A stretch of DNA of 11,013 nt from Lysobacterales bacterium. GTDB lineage: Bacteria; Pseudomonadota; Gammaproteobacteria; Xanthomonadales; Marinicellaceae. The notes beneath the pieces are model-generated. The model did no database searches, had not been told where the DNA came from, and worked only from the letters and a program-made list of their open reading frames with translations. The stretch spans positions 1 through 11,013 of the forward strand of contig JALWML010000528.1 of the NCBI GenBank assembly GCA_027083915.1, read 5' to 3'. Each line of letters starts with the position of its first letter. Position 1 is the stretch's first letter. Both the position numbers and the translations under genes were made by a program. Positions 1 through 8,201 of this stretch are shown piece by piece.

Positions 1-10
1 ATTTTATACT

Positions 11-104
11 CCGTCATTGCGAGGGAGGAACGACTGCGGCAATCTGTTGAATCTGCCGTAATCCCAAACAGATTGCCGCGGTCGTTCCTCCCTCGCAATG
101 ACGG
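11..104. repeat. Near-perfect palindromic intergenic repeat (37-bp arms)
   Basis: Positions 11-47 and 68-104 are inverted copies of one another over 37 bases, with one non-Watson-Crick position (T35 opposite G80, a wobble pair in RNA) and a 20-base loop. The arms begin with GTCATTGCGAGGGAGGAACG-type sequence, a motif I recognise as a widespread dispersed intergenic repeat in bacterial genomes. It lies downstream of the minus-strand lipoprotein gene, so as RNA it would fold into a very stable hairpin at the 3' side of that transcript. It lacks a clear U-tract, so it is not a classical intrinsic terminator. It encodes no protein and is best called a REP/MITE-like element. Confidence 0.85.
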
Positions 105-193
105 GAGGTTTTATTCATGGTTGTCTTATAATCCCTGATTTACCTACGGCTTTTAGTTTTTGACCTAAAATAGCTAAAAGAATTTAGTTTCGT

Positions 194-1117
194 TTATTTT
201 CTCTCGGCTTCAGCAAGCTGCTTTGTATCTACATATTGCTGAAAAGCGATTATTTTCCCATCTTTTAGTGTCCAAAGATGTGCAACTTGTGCATCAAACA
301 TAGCACCATTATCTTTGCGTTTTCCTTGATAACGTAAAGTTGACAACACTTGATTGTTTGACATATCATGCAATTGAATGTCTACTAGGTGAAAATACTC
401 ATGATCAGCTCCAATTCTCGCAAACACGCCTTGCAATACGGCATCGGGTCCTTTGTAAGGGTTGCCATCAGCATATGTATTGCCTTCAGCTTCATTCCAA
501 ACAACATCTGCATCCATAGCTGCTAAAACAGCTGGGATATCGCCTTTGGCAAAGTTTTTATAGAGATTGTCAATAATAGCGACATTATCAGGTGATGATA
601 GTACGCCCAGTTGTTGCATAAACAGCATATTGTCCATGAAATCTTGTTCTTGGGCTATTTTATTGCCTTCCATTTTTACCAATGTCACGCCATCAATATC
701 AACGGTGTTGCCAGTTGCTGGTATGCCAAAAAAATTGCCTGTGTGCGTGCCTTTAAAGTTCCAATGCTTAACAATTTTATCGCCCTGGCCAAAGACATCT
801 TTAACCGTAAAAGATATATCTGAAAAACCTGTAAGAAAGTTTTTGTAGTATGCCTTAAAGTTTTCAATGCCAACTATGTTCTCTGAGCTTGAGACTTGTG
901 TGATGTCATCAGTAAAATTTGCGCTGTTTATTAAGTCAATTTGACCTTTATTAACAATATCATCCCACAAATTTTCATAAGATGTTAGATTTGATTGTAG
1001 ATTTTGATTGTCATTTTTGAGTTGAGCTAGTTCTTGTTTTGCTTGCTTGTCACAGCCGTATAAAGCCATAGTTAATAAGCATATAAGAAAAGCACTAAAG
1101 TATGCATTTGTTTTCAT
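194..1117 (-). CDS. Putative lipoprotein with coiled coil and two SnoaL/NTF2-like domains
   Basis: The protein has 307 residues. Residues 1-21 form a lipoprotein signal peptide (charged start, hydrophobic core FLICLLTMAL) ending in a lipobox LYGC with Cys22. Tyr at -2 is unusual. Asp at +2 (D23) would favour inner-membrane retention if the E. coli Lol rule applies. Residues 24-50 are polar and coiled-coil-like (QELAQLKNDNQNLQS). Two NTF2-fold domains follow. The first, about 50-172, shows the SnoaL pattern GIPATGNTVDIDG and then an EQDFMDNMLFMQQLG ending. The second, about 178-300, has VVWNEAEG, PYKGPDAVLQGVF and HLWTLKDGKI. Such folds form hydrophobic pockets in cyclases, ketosteroid-isomerase relatives and binding proteins, so ligand or activity cannot be named. 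The ATG is preceded by GGGG with a suitable gap (1125-1128). It is probably a single-gene unit, 215 bases beyond gltD on the same strand. Confidence 0.85.
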   Translation of the reverse strand: MKTNAYFSAFLICLLTMALYGCDKQAKQELAQLKNDNQNLQSNLTSYENLWDDIVNKGQIDLINSANFTDDITQVSSSENIVGIENFKAYYKNFLTGFSDISFTVKDVFGQGDKIVKHWNFKGTHTGNFFGIPATGNTVDIDGVTLVKMEGNKIAQEQDFMDNMLFMQQLGVLSSPDNVAIIDNLYKNFAKGDIPAVLAAMDADVVWNEAEGNTYADGNPYKGPDAVLQGVFARIGADHEYFHLVDIQLHDMSNNQVLSTLRYQGKRKDNGAMFDAQVAHLWTLKDGKIIAFQQYVDTKQLAEAERK

Positions 1118-1147
1118 TGATATTCCCCATATTGTATTTTAGCTCGG

Positions 1148-1174
1148 CCTATATTGACCAAGTCTCATTGTAAA
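1148..1174 (-). promoter_or_regulatory. Weak candidate sigma-70 promoter for the lipoprotein gene
   Basis: Read on the minus strand, a TTTACA box (1169-1174, five of six to consensus) is followed after 15 bases by TATAGG (1148-1153). The spacing is shorter than the usual 17 bases and the -10 box is poor, so this is only a candidate. The rest of the 1118-1332 gap shows no gene and no convincing terminator for gltD. Confidence 0.25.
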
Positions 1175-1332
1175 TTACATGATAGCAGATTAAATAGCAA
1201 GGTATTGTTGGTACTATCCATGTGTAAAGAATTGCTTTTAAAAATTTATAACACATCCTTTATTAGGTGGACTTTCGATTATTTCTGTGAAATTCTGCTT
1301 TAATCTGCGGACAAAAAGAAGATATATAAAAT

Positions 1333-2712
1333 TCAATCATCCACCAATCCAAAATCGGCTAAGATATTTTTAGCGGCTTCTCGGCCTTGGGCAATGGCGG
1401 TGACGACTAAATCAGCACCAGAGACCATATCTCCACCTGCGTAGATTTTATTGTTGGTGGTTTGCAGAGTCTGATTTGTCTGAATTAAGCCATTGCCTAT
1501 TGTTTTGATTGAGGCATCATCAAACCATTGTGCTGGATTGGCACGAAAGCCGAATGCAAGTATCACTTTTTCTGAGTTTAAAAATACGGTTTTATCTTTA
1601 TGTTTTAACTCATTAAAATCAGTGCGCTCAAAGGCAACTCCATCAGGTGTAATTTCTGTGGGTTGCAAGTTAAAGATAAATTGCACACCTTCTTCTTTGG
1701 CATTTTGCACTTCTGTTTTTGAGCCTGGCATGGCTGTTTCAGTTTTGCGATAAACGCATTTAACTGATGCTGCTTGTTGGCGAATGGCTGAGCGTACACA
1801 GTCCATGGCGGTGTCTCCTCCACCAAGTACAATAACGTCTTTGTCCTTTAAATCGTAATAAGTTTTGTCCATTTGGTATGATTGCTGTTGGTTAATATTA
1901 CCGATGAGATAATCAAGTGATTGAATAACATTGGGTAAATCTTTGCCTACAATGCTACCATCGACAGCTTTGTAGGTTCCCATGCCTAAAAACAGTGAAT
2001 CGTAGTCTTGTTGCAATTGCTTGATAGTAACATTTTTACCAATTTCTGTATTGAGTTTAAATTCAACACCAATATCTTGGAGAAATTCTCTGCGTTTTAT
2101 AAGGATACTTTTTTCCAGTTTGAATCCAGGGATACCAAAAGTAAGCAAGCCGCCAATCTCTGGATATTTGTCATAAACCACTACTTTCACACCGTTACGA
2201 GTCAATAATTCAGCACAACCCAAACCAGCAGGCCCTGCGCCAATAACGGCTACAGTTTTATTCAATGATTTGACTGTCGATAAATCAGGACGCCAATTAT
2301 TGGCAATGGCTGTATCGGCTATATTTTTTTCAATCGCGCCAATAGTTACCGCACCAAACCCTGTATTGAGTGTGCAGGCTTGTTCACATAACCTATCTTG
2401 TGGACAAACACGTCCACATATTTCGGGCAAAGGATTGGTGGCATGCATCAAACTTGCCGCTTGTTCGAACTGTCCATGAGTGACCATATCCAACCAGTTT
2501 GGAATAAAGTTATGCAGTGGGCATTTCCATTCGCAATAAGGATTGCCACAATCCAAACACCTATCGGCTTGTTTTATCAGATTTTCTGCATCACTCTTAA
2601 AATAGATTTCGTTAAAATCACCACTGCGTGCATCGGCTTGGCGTTTGTTGGCAAGGTTACGAGGGTTGTTGAGGAAACTTAAATTATCACCAATTTTGAA
2701 CGATTCACTCAT
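1333..2712 (-). CDS. gltD: Glutamate synthase (NADPH) small (beta) subunit
   Basis: This is the 459-residue beta subunit of bacterial glutamate synthase, close to the usual 450-475. It oxidises NADPH on FAD and passes electrons through iron-sulfur clusters to the large subunit. The N-terminal half carries two four-cysteine groups, C52-C55-C60-C64 (CLDCGNPYCEWKCP) and C99-C103-C109-C113 (CGRVCPQDRLCEQAC), which ligate the [4Fe-4S] clusters. The FAD dinucleotide motif is GAGPAG at 158-163, followed by EIGGLLTFGIPGFK. The NADPH motif is GGGDTAMD at 297-304. The C-terminal FAD-contact motif AGGDMVSGADLVVTAI starts near 425. The start is ATG with AAGGAG seven bases upstream (2720-2725). It overlaps the gltB stop by four bases (ATGA), so translation is probably coupled and the subunits made in matched amounts. 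Similar proteins serve as electron-donor subunits of other oxidoreductases, but adjacency to gltB settles the assignment. Confidence 0.97.
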   Translation of the reverse strand: MSESFKIGDNLSFLNNPRNLANKRQADARSGDFNEIYFKSDAENLIKQADRCLDCGNPYCEWKCPLHNFIPNWLDMVTHGQFEQAASLMHATNPLPEICGRVCPQDRLCEQACTLNTGFGAVTIGAIEKNIADTAIANNWRPDLSTVKSLNKTVAVIGAGPAGLGCAELLTRNGVKVVVYDKYPEIGGLLTFGIPGFKLEKSILIKRREFLQDIGVEFKLNTEIGKNVTIKQLQQDYDSLFLGMGTYKAVDGSIVGKDLPNVIQSLDYLIGNINQQQSYQMDKTYYDLKDKDVIVLGGGDTAMDCVRSAIRQQAASVKCVYRKTETAMPGSKTEVQNAKEEGVQFIFNLQPTEITPDGVAFERTDFNELKHKDKTVFLNSEKVILAFGFRANPAQWFDDASIKTIGNGLIQTNQTLQTTNNKIYAGGDMVSGADLVVTAIAQGREAAKNILADFGLVDD

Positions 2713-5700
2713 GCGCGTTCTCCTTGTGATAGTTTAATGGGCTGAGCTAATTTAAGCTTTTTTGTTTGTTTGGGTCGAACCACTTTAAACGCATCCAGAT
2801 AACTGTCCCAGTTTCGACTCAATTTAGCTGCCCAACGGCTACCAGTTTTGTCGATGTGTTGCTGTATTAATTTTTTCAATTCTGTCTGACAGGTTTCACA
2901 TTGTTCGTCGGTAATGTTTACTATTTCAACGGTATCCAGATTAGCTTGCGATTCCAAGGTGTCAAAATCATCAAACACAAAGACTTGCCCGCCTGTCATG
3001 CCAGCACCAAAGTTTTCGCCAACAGGGCCTAAAATAACGACAATCCCACCTGTCATGTATTCACAACCGTGGTCGCCAACACCTTCAACAACCGCTGTTG
3101 CACCTGAATTTCGCACGGCAAAACGCTCCCCTGCTTGTCCAGCGGCAAATAATTGTCCGCCACTGGCTCCATACAAACAGGTATTGCCAATAATGGCACC
3201 ACGAGAAGGCACATAACTAATATTATCAGGTGGCAAGATAGCTATACTGCCACCACTCATGCCTTTACCTACATAGTCATTGGCATCGCCCTGTAAGTTT
3301 AATTCAATGCCTTGGTGATTCCATACACCAAAACTTTGACCTGCAATTCCGCGAAAATTCAGGCTGATTTTGTGACCTGCTTTACCGTATTTTGTGGCAA
3401 CGAAACCTGACAATTTTGCGCCAACAGAGCGATCATAATTATTAATCCGATAAAAGTCTTGTTGCTTACCTTGCTCAAAATCATTGACTATTTGTTGATT
3501 TAACTCCCCTTTATCAAAAGAATCATTAGCCACGCCTAAATAATGTGCCGCCCCTGTTTCTGGGCGTTTGGCTGCATTGAGTATACTGGATAAATCTATA
3601 TTGGCTTGTTTACTGGTTTCTCCTTGGATTAATTCCAATAAATCGGTTCGGCCAATGAGTTTATCCAAACTCTCAACGCCTAATTTCATTAACCATTGTT
3701 GTGTTTCACCCGCGACAAATTCAAAATAGCGAATCACTTTTTCAGGTAATCCTGTAAAATGCTTATCACGTAAGGTTTTGTTTTGTGTCGCAATACCTGT
3801 TGCACAATTATTTAAATGACAAATACGTAAATACTTACAGCCCAGTGCCACCATTGGTCCTGTGCCAAAGCCAAAGCTGTCGGCTCCCAAAATTGTGCCT
3901 TTAATCACATCCAGACCCGTTTTAAAACCGCCATCGACTTGCAAACAAATTTTATCACGTAGGTTGTTTTCTATTAAAGCTTGGTGAGTTTCGGCTAAAC
4001 CCAACTCCCAAGGATTGCCTGCGTATTTGACTGAAGTTAATGGACTGGCCCCTGTGCCACCATCATGACCTGCGATGGTTATCATATCGGCATAAGCTTT
4101 GGCAACACCTGCAGCAATGGTTCCCACACCTGGTCCTGAGACCAATTTGACTGATATTAAGGCTTTAGGATTGACTTGTTTGAGATCAAAAATCAATTGC
4201 GACAAGTCTTCAATCGAATAAATATCATGGTGTGGCGGTGGTGAAATTAAGGTGGTTCCGGGAACAGCATTGCGCAGTTTGGCAATTTCTACTGTTACTT
4301 TTTTGCCTGGTAATTGCCCGCCTTCACCCGGTTTCGCCCCTTGAGCCACTTTTATTTGTATCACTTCAGCGTTGGATAAATAATGGGCATCCACGCCAAA
4401 TCGACCCGATGCAACTTGTTTTATCTTGGAGTTTTTGTTGGTACCAAAACGTTTGGAATCCTCGCCACCTTCACCCGAGTTTGAACGTCCACCAATGGTG
4501 TTCATAGCAATAGCCAATGATTCGTGTGCTTCTGGACTTAATGCGCCGACACTCATGGCTGCCGAATCAAAACGCTTCATGATTTCAGTTGTACATACAA
4601 CTGATTGTTGTGGCAATGGTTTATCGCAAAGCTTAAGTTTCATCATGTCACGCAGTGTTGCAATGGGACGATTATTGACCGCACGAGCAAATTTATCATA
4701 ATCGGCTTGTTCACCTGTGTTGACTGCTTGCTGCAATAAGGTCACCACACCAGGGTTATAACAATGAAACTCACCACCGTGAATATACTTTAATTGTCCA
4801 CTGCGTTGCATATTTATTTGCGCTTTCCATGCTCGGTTATTGACCCGAATAGAGTCTTCATGTAAATCCTTAAAAGTTGCTCCGCCAATTCGTGATGGTA
4901 AACCCGTAAAACACAAGTCCATCACCTCTTGACTAAGACCAATAATTTCAAACAAACGTGCACTACGGTAACTAGAAACCGTTGAAATGCCCATTTTGGA
5001 GGTGATTTTTAGCAAACCTTTTTTGATGCTAGCAAAATAATTTTCACGTGCATCCATCAAGCCATGTCCCAAGCGTTTTTGCACGTGTAATTGATTGATA
5101 ATTTGCATGGCAAGATAGGGATAAACAGCGGTTGCTCCAAGTGCAATTAACATGGCAAAATGATGTGGGTCTCGTGCAGTGGCTGTTTCCACAATGATAT
5201 TGACATCAAGGCGCAAGCCCTCTTCAATCATGCGTGAATTAATCGCTCCAACCGCGAGAGCAGCATGAATTGGCACCGTGGTTTCATCAATATCCCTATC
5301 GGATAATTGCAAGATGACACAGCCATTCTTGACCAATTTAACAGCTTCATCACATAAATTTACAATGGCGGATTGCAAGTCTTGGTAAATCGGATAATTC
5401 AAAGACAATAGTTCAATTTTGTAATAACGTTGATCAAGTGCCTTTATTTGTGTGAGTTTGGCAAAATTAATAATAGGCTTAGAAATAATAGCTCGATAAG
5501 CCATTCCGTTAGTTTCTTGAAATAAGTTGTGCTCTCTACCAAAACACGTTTCCAATGACATCACCGACTTTTCACGTAGAGAATCAATCGGAGGGTTGGT
5601 CACTTGGGCAAATTGTTGGCGGAAATAATCAAATAAATTTCGGCTTTTTTTCGATAAAACGGCAATTGGCGTATCATCGCCCATCGAGCTGGTTGCCTCA

Positions 5701-7142
5701 GCTGCATTATCCGCCATCACTCGTAAAACATTTTGTTGTTCTTCAATAGAGCAATTAAATAATTTTTGGTAAATGCCAATGCGTTTGATGTCATCATTAA
5801 TGTGTTTATTCGCCCCTTCTCGTTCCAGTTTCCGGTTTGAACGCAGTCTTATGGTGTTTTCGCGTAACCACTCACGGTAGGGATGACGATTTTTCAAACT
5901 GTCATCAATTTTATTACTTCGCCATACTTGCCCTGTTTGAATATCTGCAGCCAACATTTCACCTGGACCAACGCGGTCTTTTTCGACCACATCTTCTTCC
6001 TTATAATCCCACACACCAACCTCGGAGGCAACCGTCAATATATCATCCTTGGTGATAACATAACGTGCAGGTCGCAAACCATTTCTATCCAAGGTACAGG
6101 CAATTTTTTCGCCGTTGGTCATGACAATGCCAGCAGGACCATCCCATGCCTCCATGTGCATGGAGTTGTATTCGTAAAAAGCACGCAAATCGGCATCCAT
6201 ATTTTTACGTTTCTTCCAAGCAGGTGGAATCAATAAACGCAAAGCACGGAAAATATCCATACCGCCAACCAGTAAAACTTCTAACATATTATCAAGTGAT
6301 GAAGAATCTGATCCCGATTGATTGACCAAATGACTTAATGTGGGTAAATCAGCTATCAAAGGTGTAAATAATTTTTTACGGCGTGCTTTTGCCCAAGTTC
6401 TGTTAGCATTTATGGTATTTATTTCGCCATTATGTGCGAGCAATCTAAATGGTTGTGCGTATTTCCATAAAGGTGCTGTATTGGTAGAAAAGCGTTGATG
6501 AAACAAACAAATAGCTGAACGCATATTTTCATCAGCTAAATCAGGGTAGAATACATTTAAATATTTAGGCAGCACTAAGCCCTTGTAGACAATTAATTTG
6601 CTTGATAAGGAGGCAACATAATAATCTTCGTCTTTAATTAAATCTGCTGCACGTCTTCTGGACATAAACAAACGACGTTCAAAGTCATCCTTACTCCAGC
6701 CAACGGGTGCTTGTACAAATATTTGTTCGATTTGAGGCAAAGAATCTCGTGCTGTCTTTCCAAGTGTCGAAGTATCAATCGGCACTTGACGCCAACCAAT
6801 AACATTGAGCGTTTCTCGCTTGATTTCTTTTTCTAATAGAGTTCGTGCAACTTTGGCTTTGTCTTTATCTTGAGGAAGAAAAATTTGACCAACTGCCAAT
6901 AAAGCATCTTGGTTGCCACCCATGGATTGTGCAATAGGCTGAAAAAATGTATCAGATAATTGAATGGTAATACCACAACCATCGCCTGTTTTACCATCGG
7001 CATCCACCGCACCACGGTGAGTCATTCGTGTCAATGCACTAATGGCTGTTGAAATGAGGTTTTGTGATTGCTTGCCTTTTAATTGGGCAATTAAACCAAA
7101 ACCACAACTGTCCTTTGCTTGGGAATGGTGGTATAAACTCAT
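2709..7142 (-). CDS. gltB: Glutamate synthase (NADPH) large (alpha) subunit
   Basis: This is the large subunit of GOGAT, which hydrolyses glutamine, channels ammonia and reductively aminates 2-oxoglutarate to glutamate. I choose the ATG at 7142 (1477 residues), with GAG six bases upstream. A TTG at 7166 would add eight residues but has no ribosome-binding site. From the ATG, Cys13 (in DSCGFGLIA) is the expected N-terminal nucleophile of the class II glutaminase after removal of a 12-residue propeptide. The glutaminase domain runs to about 420 and contains HRGAVDADGKTGDGCG and LAHNGEINT (near 234). A central domain follows. The FMN-binding synthase domain (about 800-1180) has GGEGGEDSKRFG near 885, GAKPGEGGQLPGKK and AGHDGGTGASPL near 1020. 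The [3Fe-4S] ligands are C1102, C1108 and C1113 (C-x5-C-x4-C). A glycine-rich beta-helix domain ends the protein. All key residues are present and the length is typical, so it should be functional. Confidence 0.97.
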   Translation of the reverse strand: MSLYHHSQAKDSCGFGLIAQLKGKQSQNLISTAISALTRMTHRGAVDADGKTGDGCGITIQLSDTFFQPIAQSMGGNQDALLAVGQIFLPQDKDKAKVARTLLEKEIKRETLNVIGWRQVPIDTSTLGKTARDSLPQIEQIFVQAPVGWSKDDFERRLFMSRRRAADLIKDEDYYVASLSSKLIVYKGLVLPKYLNVFYPDLADENMRSAICLFHQRFSTNTAPLWKYAQPFRLLAHNGEINTINANRTWAKARRKKLFTPLIADLPTLSHLVNQSGSDSSSLDNMLEVLLVGGMDIFRALRLLIPPAWKKRKNMDADLRAFYEYNSMHMEAWDGPAGIVMTNGEKIACTLDRNGLRPARYVITKDDILTVASEVGVWDYKEEDVVEKDRVGPGEMLAADIQTGQVWRSNKIDDSLKNRHPYREWLRENTIRLRSNRKLEREGANKHINDDIKRIGIYQKLFNCSIEEQQNVLRVMADNAAEATSSMGDDTPIAVLSKKSRNLFDYFRQQFAQVTNPPIDSLREKSVMSLETCFGREHNLFQETNGMAYRAIISKPIINFAKLTQIKALDQRYYKIELLSLNYPIYQDLQSAIVNLCDEAVKLVKNGCVILQLSDRDIDETTVPIHAALAVGAINSRMIEEGLRLDVNIIVETATARDPHHFAMLIALGATAVYPYLAMQIINQLHVQKRLGHGLMDARENYFASIKKGLLKITSKMGISTVSSYRSARLFEIIGLSQEVMDLCFTGLPSRIGGATFKDLHEDSIRVNNRAWKAQINMQRSGQLKYIHGGEFHCYNPGVVTLLQQAVNTGEQADYDKFARAVNNRPIATLRDMMKLKLCDKPLPQQSVVCTTEIMKRFDSAAMSVGALSPEAHESLAIAMNTIGGRSNSGEGGEDSKRFGTNKNSKIKQVASGRFGVDAHYLSNAEVIQIKVAQGAKPGEGGQLPGKKVTVEIAKLRNAVPGTTLISPPPHHDIYSIEDLSQLIFDLKQVNPKALISVKLVSGPGVGTIAAGVAKAYADMITIAGHDGGTGASPLTSVKYAGNPWELGLAETHQALIENNLRDKICLQVDGGFKTGLDVIKGTILGADSFGFGTGPMVALGCKYLRICHLNNCATGIATQNKTLRDKHFTGLPEKVIRYFEFVAGETQQWLMKLGVESLDKLIGRTDLLELIQGETSKQANIDLSSILNAAKRPETGAAHYLGVANDSFDKGELNQQIVNDFEQGKQQDFYRINNYDRSVGAKLSGFVATKYGKAGHKISLNFRGIAGQSFGVWNHQGIELNLQGDANDYVGKGMSGGSIAILPPDNISYVPSRGAIIGNTCLYGASGGQLFAAGQAGERFAVRNSGATAVVEGVGDHGCEYMTGGIVVILGPVGENFGAGMTGGQVFVFDDFDTLESQANLDTVEIVNITDEQCETCQTELKKLIQQHIDKTGSRWAAKLSRNWDSYLDAFKVVRPKQTKKLKLAQPIKLSQGERA

Positions 7143-7184
7143 GTTTTTCTCTATAGCACATGACAATTATAATTAAGACGCTGC

Positions 7185-7254
7185 TGTCATACTCGCGGAT
7201 GCGGGTATCCAGAAGGTACAAAATTACTGGATTCCTATTTTCACGAGAATGACA
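7185..7254. repeat. Imperfect palindromic intergenic repeat upstream of gltB
   Basis: Positions 7185-7212 and 7227-7254 are inverted relative to each other, matching at about 19-20 of 28 positions. The ends (TGTCAT and ATCCAG) are best conserved. The pattern, GTCAT...CTCG...GGNATCCAG facing its inverse, resembles the dispersed repeats with CCCGC...GCGGG cores found between genes in many proteobacteria, and is reminiscent of the short dRS3-type repeat of Neisseria. The arms have diverged in the middle, so this looks like an old copy. It sits 43 bases upstream of the gltB ATG and may lie in the gltB leader, but I see no evidence that it regulates anything. Confidence 0.65.
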
Positions 7255-7418
7255 AAAACTCTGTCATGCTACATTTTAATTTTATAGTCCTTCAATACTA
7301 ACAGAGATTTGCAAATAGTAAAATTTATAGTTTTTATGTGATGTATCAGTTTTATTTATAATTCACAATGCAAAACCTTGTTTAGAAAGTCATGATTAAG
7401 TGAAAGTACACTAATTTT

Positions 7419-7447
7419 TTGTTAAAATGTTCGGCTAAATTTAGAAT
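7419..7447 (+). promoter_or_regulatory. Candidate sigma-70 promoter of the glycosyltransferase operon
   Basis: TTGTTA (7419-7424) and TAGAAT (7442-7447, five of six to the TATAAT consensus) are separated by exactly 17 bases. The predicted start of transcription would be about 7453-7456, at the ATG at 7455 or within a base or two of it. This fits the absence of any Shine-Dalgarno sequence before that ATG and suggests a leaderless or near-leaderless mRNA. It also argues against the in-frame TTG at 7419 as the start codon, because that codon is part of the promoter. Confidence 0.45.
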
Positions 7448-7454
7448 TATACTT

Positions 7455-8201
7455 ATGAAAAATAATCCAGACTTATCCGTTGTTGTGCCTGTTTATAATG
7501 AACGGGATAATATTATTCCCCTTGTCGATGAAATTGTTGCGGCACTTGATGGCTTTGTCACTTTCGAAATCGTCTACGTCAATGATGGCTCTAGCGATGA
7601 TACACTTGATGTTTTGATAGAAAAACAAAAAACAACACCGACTTTACGTGTATTTAAACACGCCATGAGTTGTGGTCAATCATACGCGGTTCGTACCGGC
7701 GTTAAAAATGCAAGAGCACCTTGGATTGCTACGCTTGATGGCGATGGACAAAATGTGCCTGCCGATATTCCAAATTTATACAACAAAGCCATGAACGCAG
7801 ATCCAAAAGATAAAATTTGGTTAATTGCTGGTTGGCGTAAAAAACGCAATGACTCCTGGTTGAAGCTAAAATCATCAAAATACGCCAATGCTATTCGTTC
7901 ATGGATGCTCAAAGACAAAACACCTGATACCGGTTGTGGCTTAAAAGTATTTCGCCGTGATATTTTTGTTGATTTACCATCATTTAATCATATGCACCGT
8001 TATCTACCTGCCTTGTACCAACGTGCAGGTGGTAAAGTGGAAAATGTCGAAGTTTCTCACCGTGCACGTGAAATGGGTGTTAGTAAATACGGATTTTGGA
8101 ACCGAGCAATTGTCGGAATATCGGATTTATTTGGTGTTTCTTGGTTAATTCGCCGTGGCAAACGCCCACAAGTTTCAGAAGTCAACAACAGCAATGACTA
8201 A
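7455..8201 (+). CDS. Family-2 glycosyltransferase, polyprenyl-phosphate sugar synthase-like
   Basis: The protein has 248 residues and a GT-A fold of the DPM1/ArnC type. It begins with LSVVVPVYNERDN (7-19), the nucleotide-binding VYVNDGSSDDT (40-50), and the metal-binding DGDGQN with D95 and D97. Further on is TPDTGCGLKVFRRD, typical of bacterial dolichyl-phosphate-mannose-synthase-like enzymes. It lacks the two C-terminal membrane helices of ArnC and GtrB, so it should be a peripheral inner-membrane enzyme on the cytosolic face. The expected reaction is transfer of a sugar from a nucleotide donor to undecaprenyl phosphate; the sugar is unknown. ATG at 7455 is chosen over the upstream in-frame TTG because the conserved domain starts just after it and a promoter lies between. 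There is no Shine-Dalgarno. It is the first gene of a three-gene set and overlaps the next by eight bases. Confidence 0.88.
   Translation: MKNNPDLSVVVPVYNERDNIIPLVDEIVAALDGFVTFEIVYVNDGSSDDTLDVLIEKQKTTPTLRVFKHAMSCGQSYAVRTGVKNARAPWIATLDGDGQNVPADIPNLYNKAMNADPKDKIWLIAGWRKKRNDSWLKLKSSKYANAIRSWMLKDKTPDTGCGLKVFRRDIFVDLPSFNHMHRYLPALYQRAGGKVENVEVSHRAREMGVSKYGFWNRAIVGISDLFGVSWLIRRGKRPQVSEVNNSND

Noticed and set aside
11..104. CRISPR or tRNA interpretation of the left palindrome
   Set aside because: There is one inverted pair with no repeat-spacer series, and it has no cloverleaf features.
150..180. CTTTTAG/CTAAAAG inverted repeat as a terminator for the lipoprotein gene
   Set aside because: The stem is seven AT-rich pairs with a long loop and no strong U-tract, so it is too weak to call.
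567..873. Open frames on both strands inside the lipoprotein gene
   Set aside because: They are out of frame with a well-supported gene and show cysteine-rich or random composition with no domain.
1252..1275. CCTTTATTAGGTGGAC as a possible insertion-sequence end
   Set aside because: It is a single short string with no inverse partner or transposase nearby.
4232..4701. Plus-strand open frames opposite gltB (and similar ones at 1493-1753, 2270-2682, 2914-3216, 5555-6236)
   Set aside because: They lie antisense within strongly conserved gltB or gltD coding sequence and have no recognisable domains.
7419..7454. TTG start extending the family-2 glycosyltransferase by 12 residues
   Set aside because: The codons overlap a good -35/-10 pair and the added residues do not belong to the conserved fold.
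8155..8193. GTG start extending the LAB_N protein by 13 residues
   Set aside because: The added residues are polar, come from inside the previous gene and are not part of either repeat; the ATG at 8194 starts just before the first repeat.
7455..8201. Naming the first module gene arnC
   Set aside because: It lacks the C-terminal membrane helices of ArnC and no aminoarabinose synthesis genes are present.
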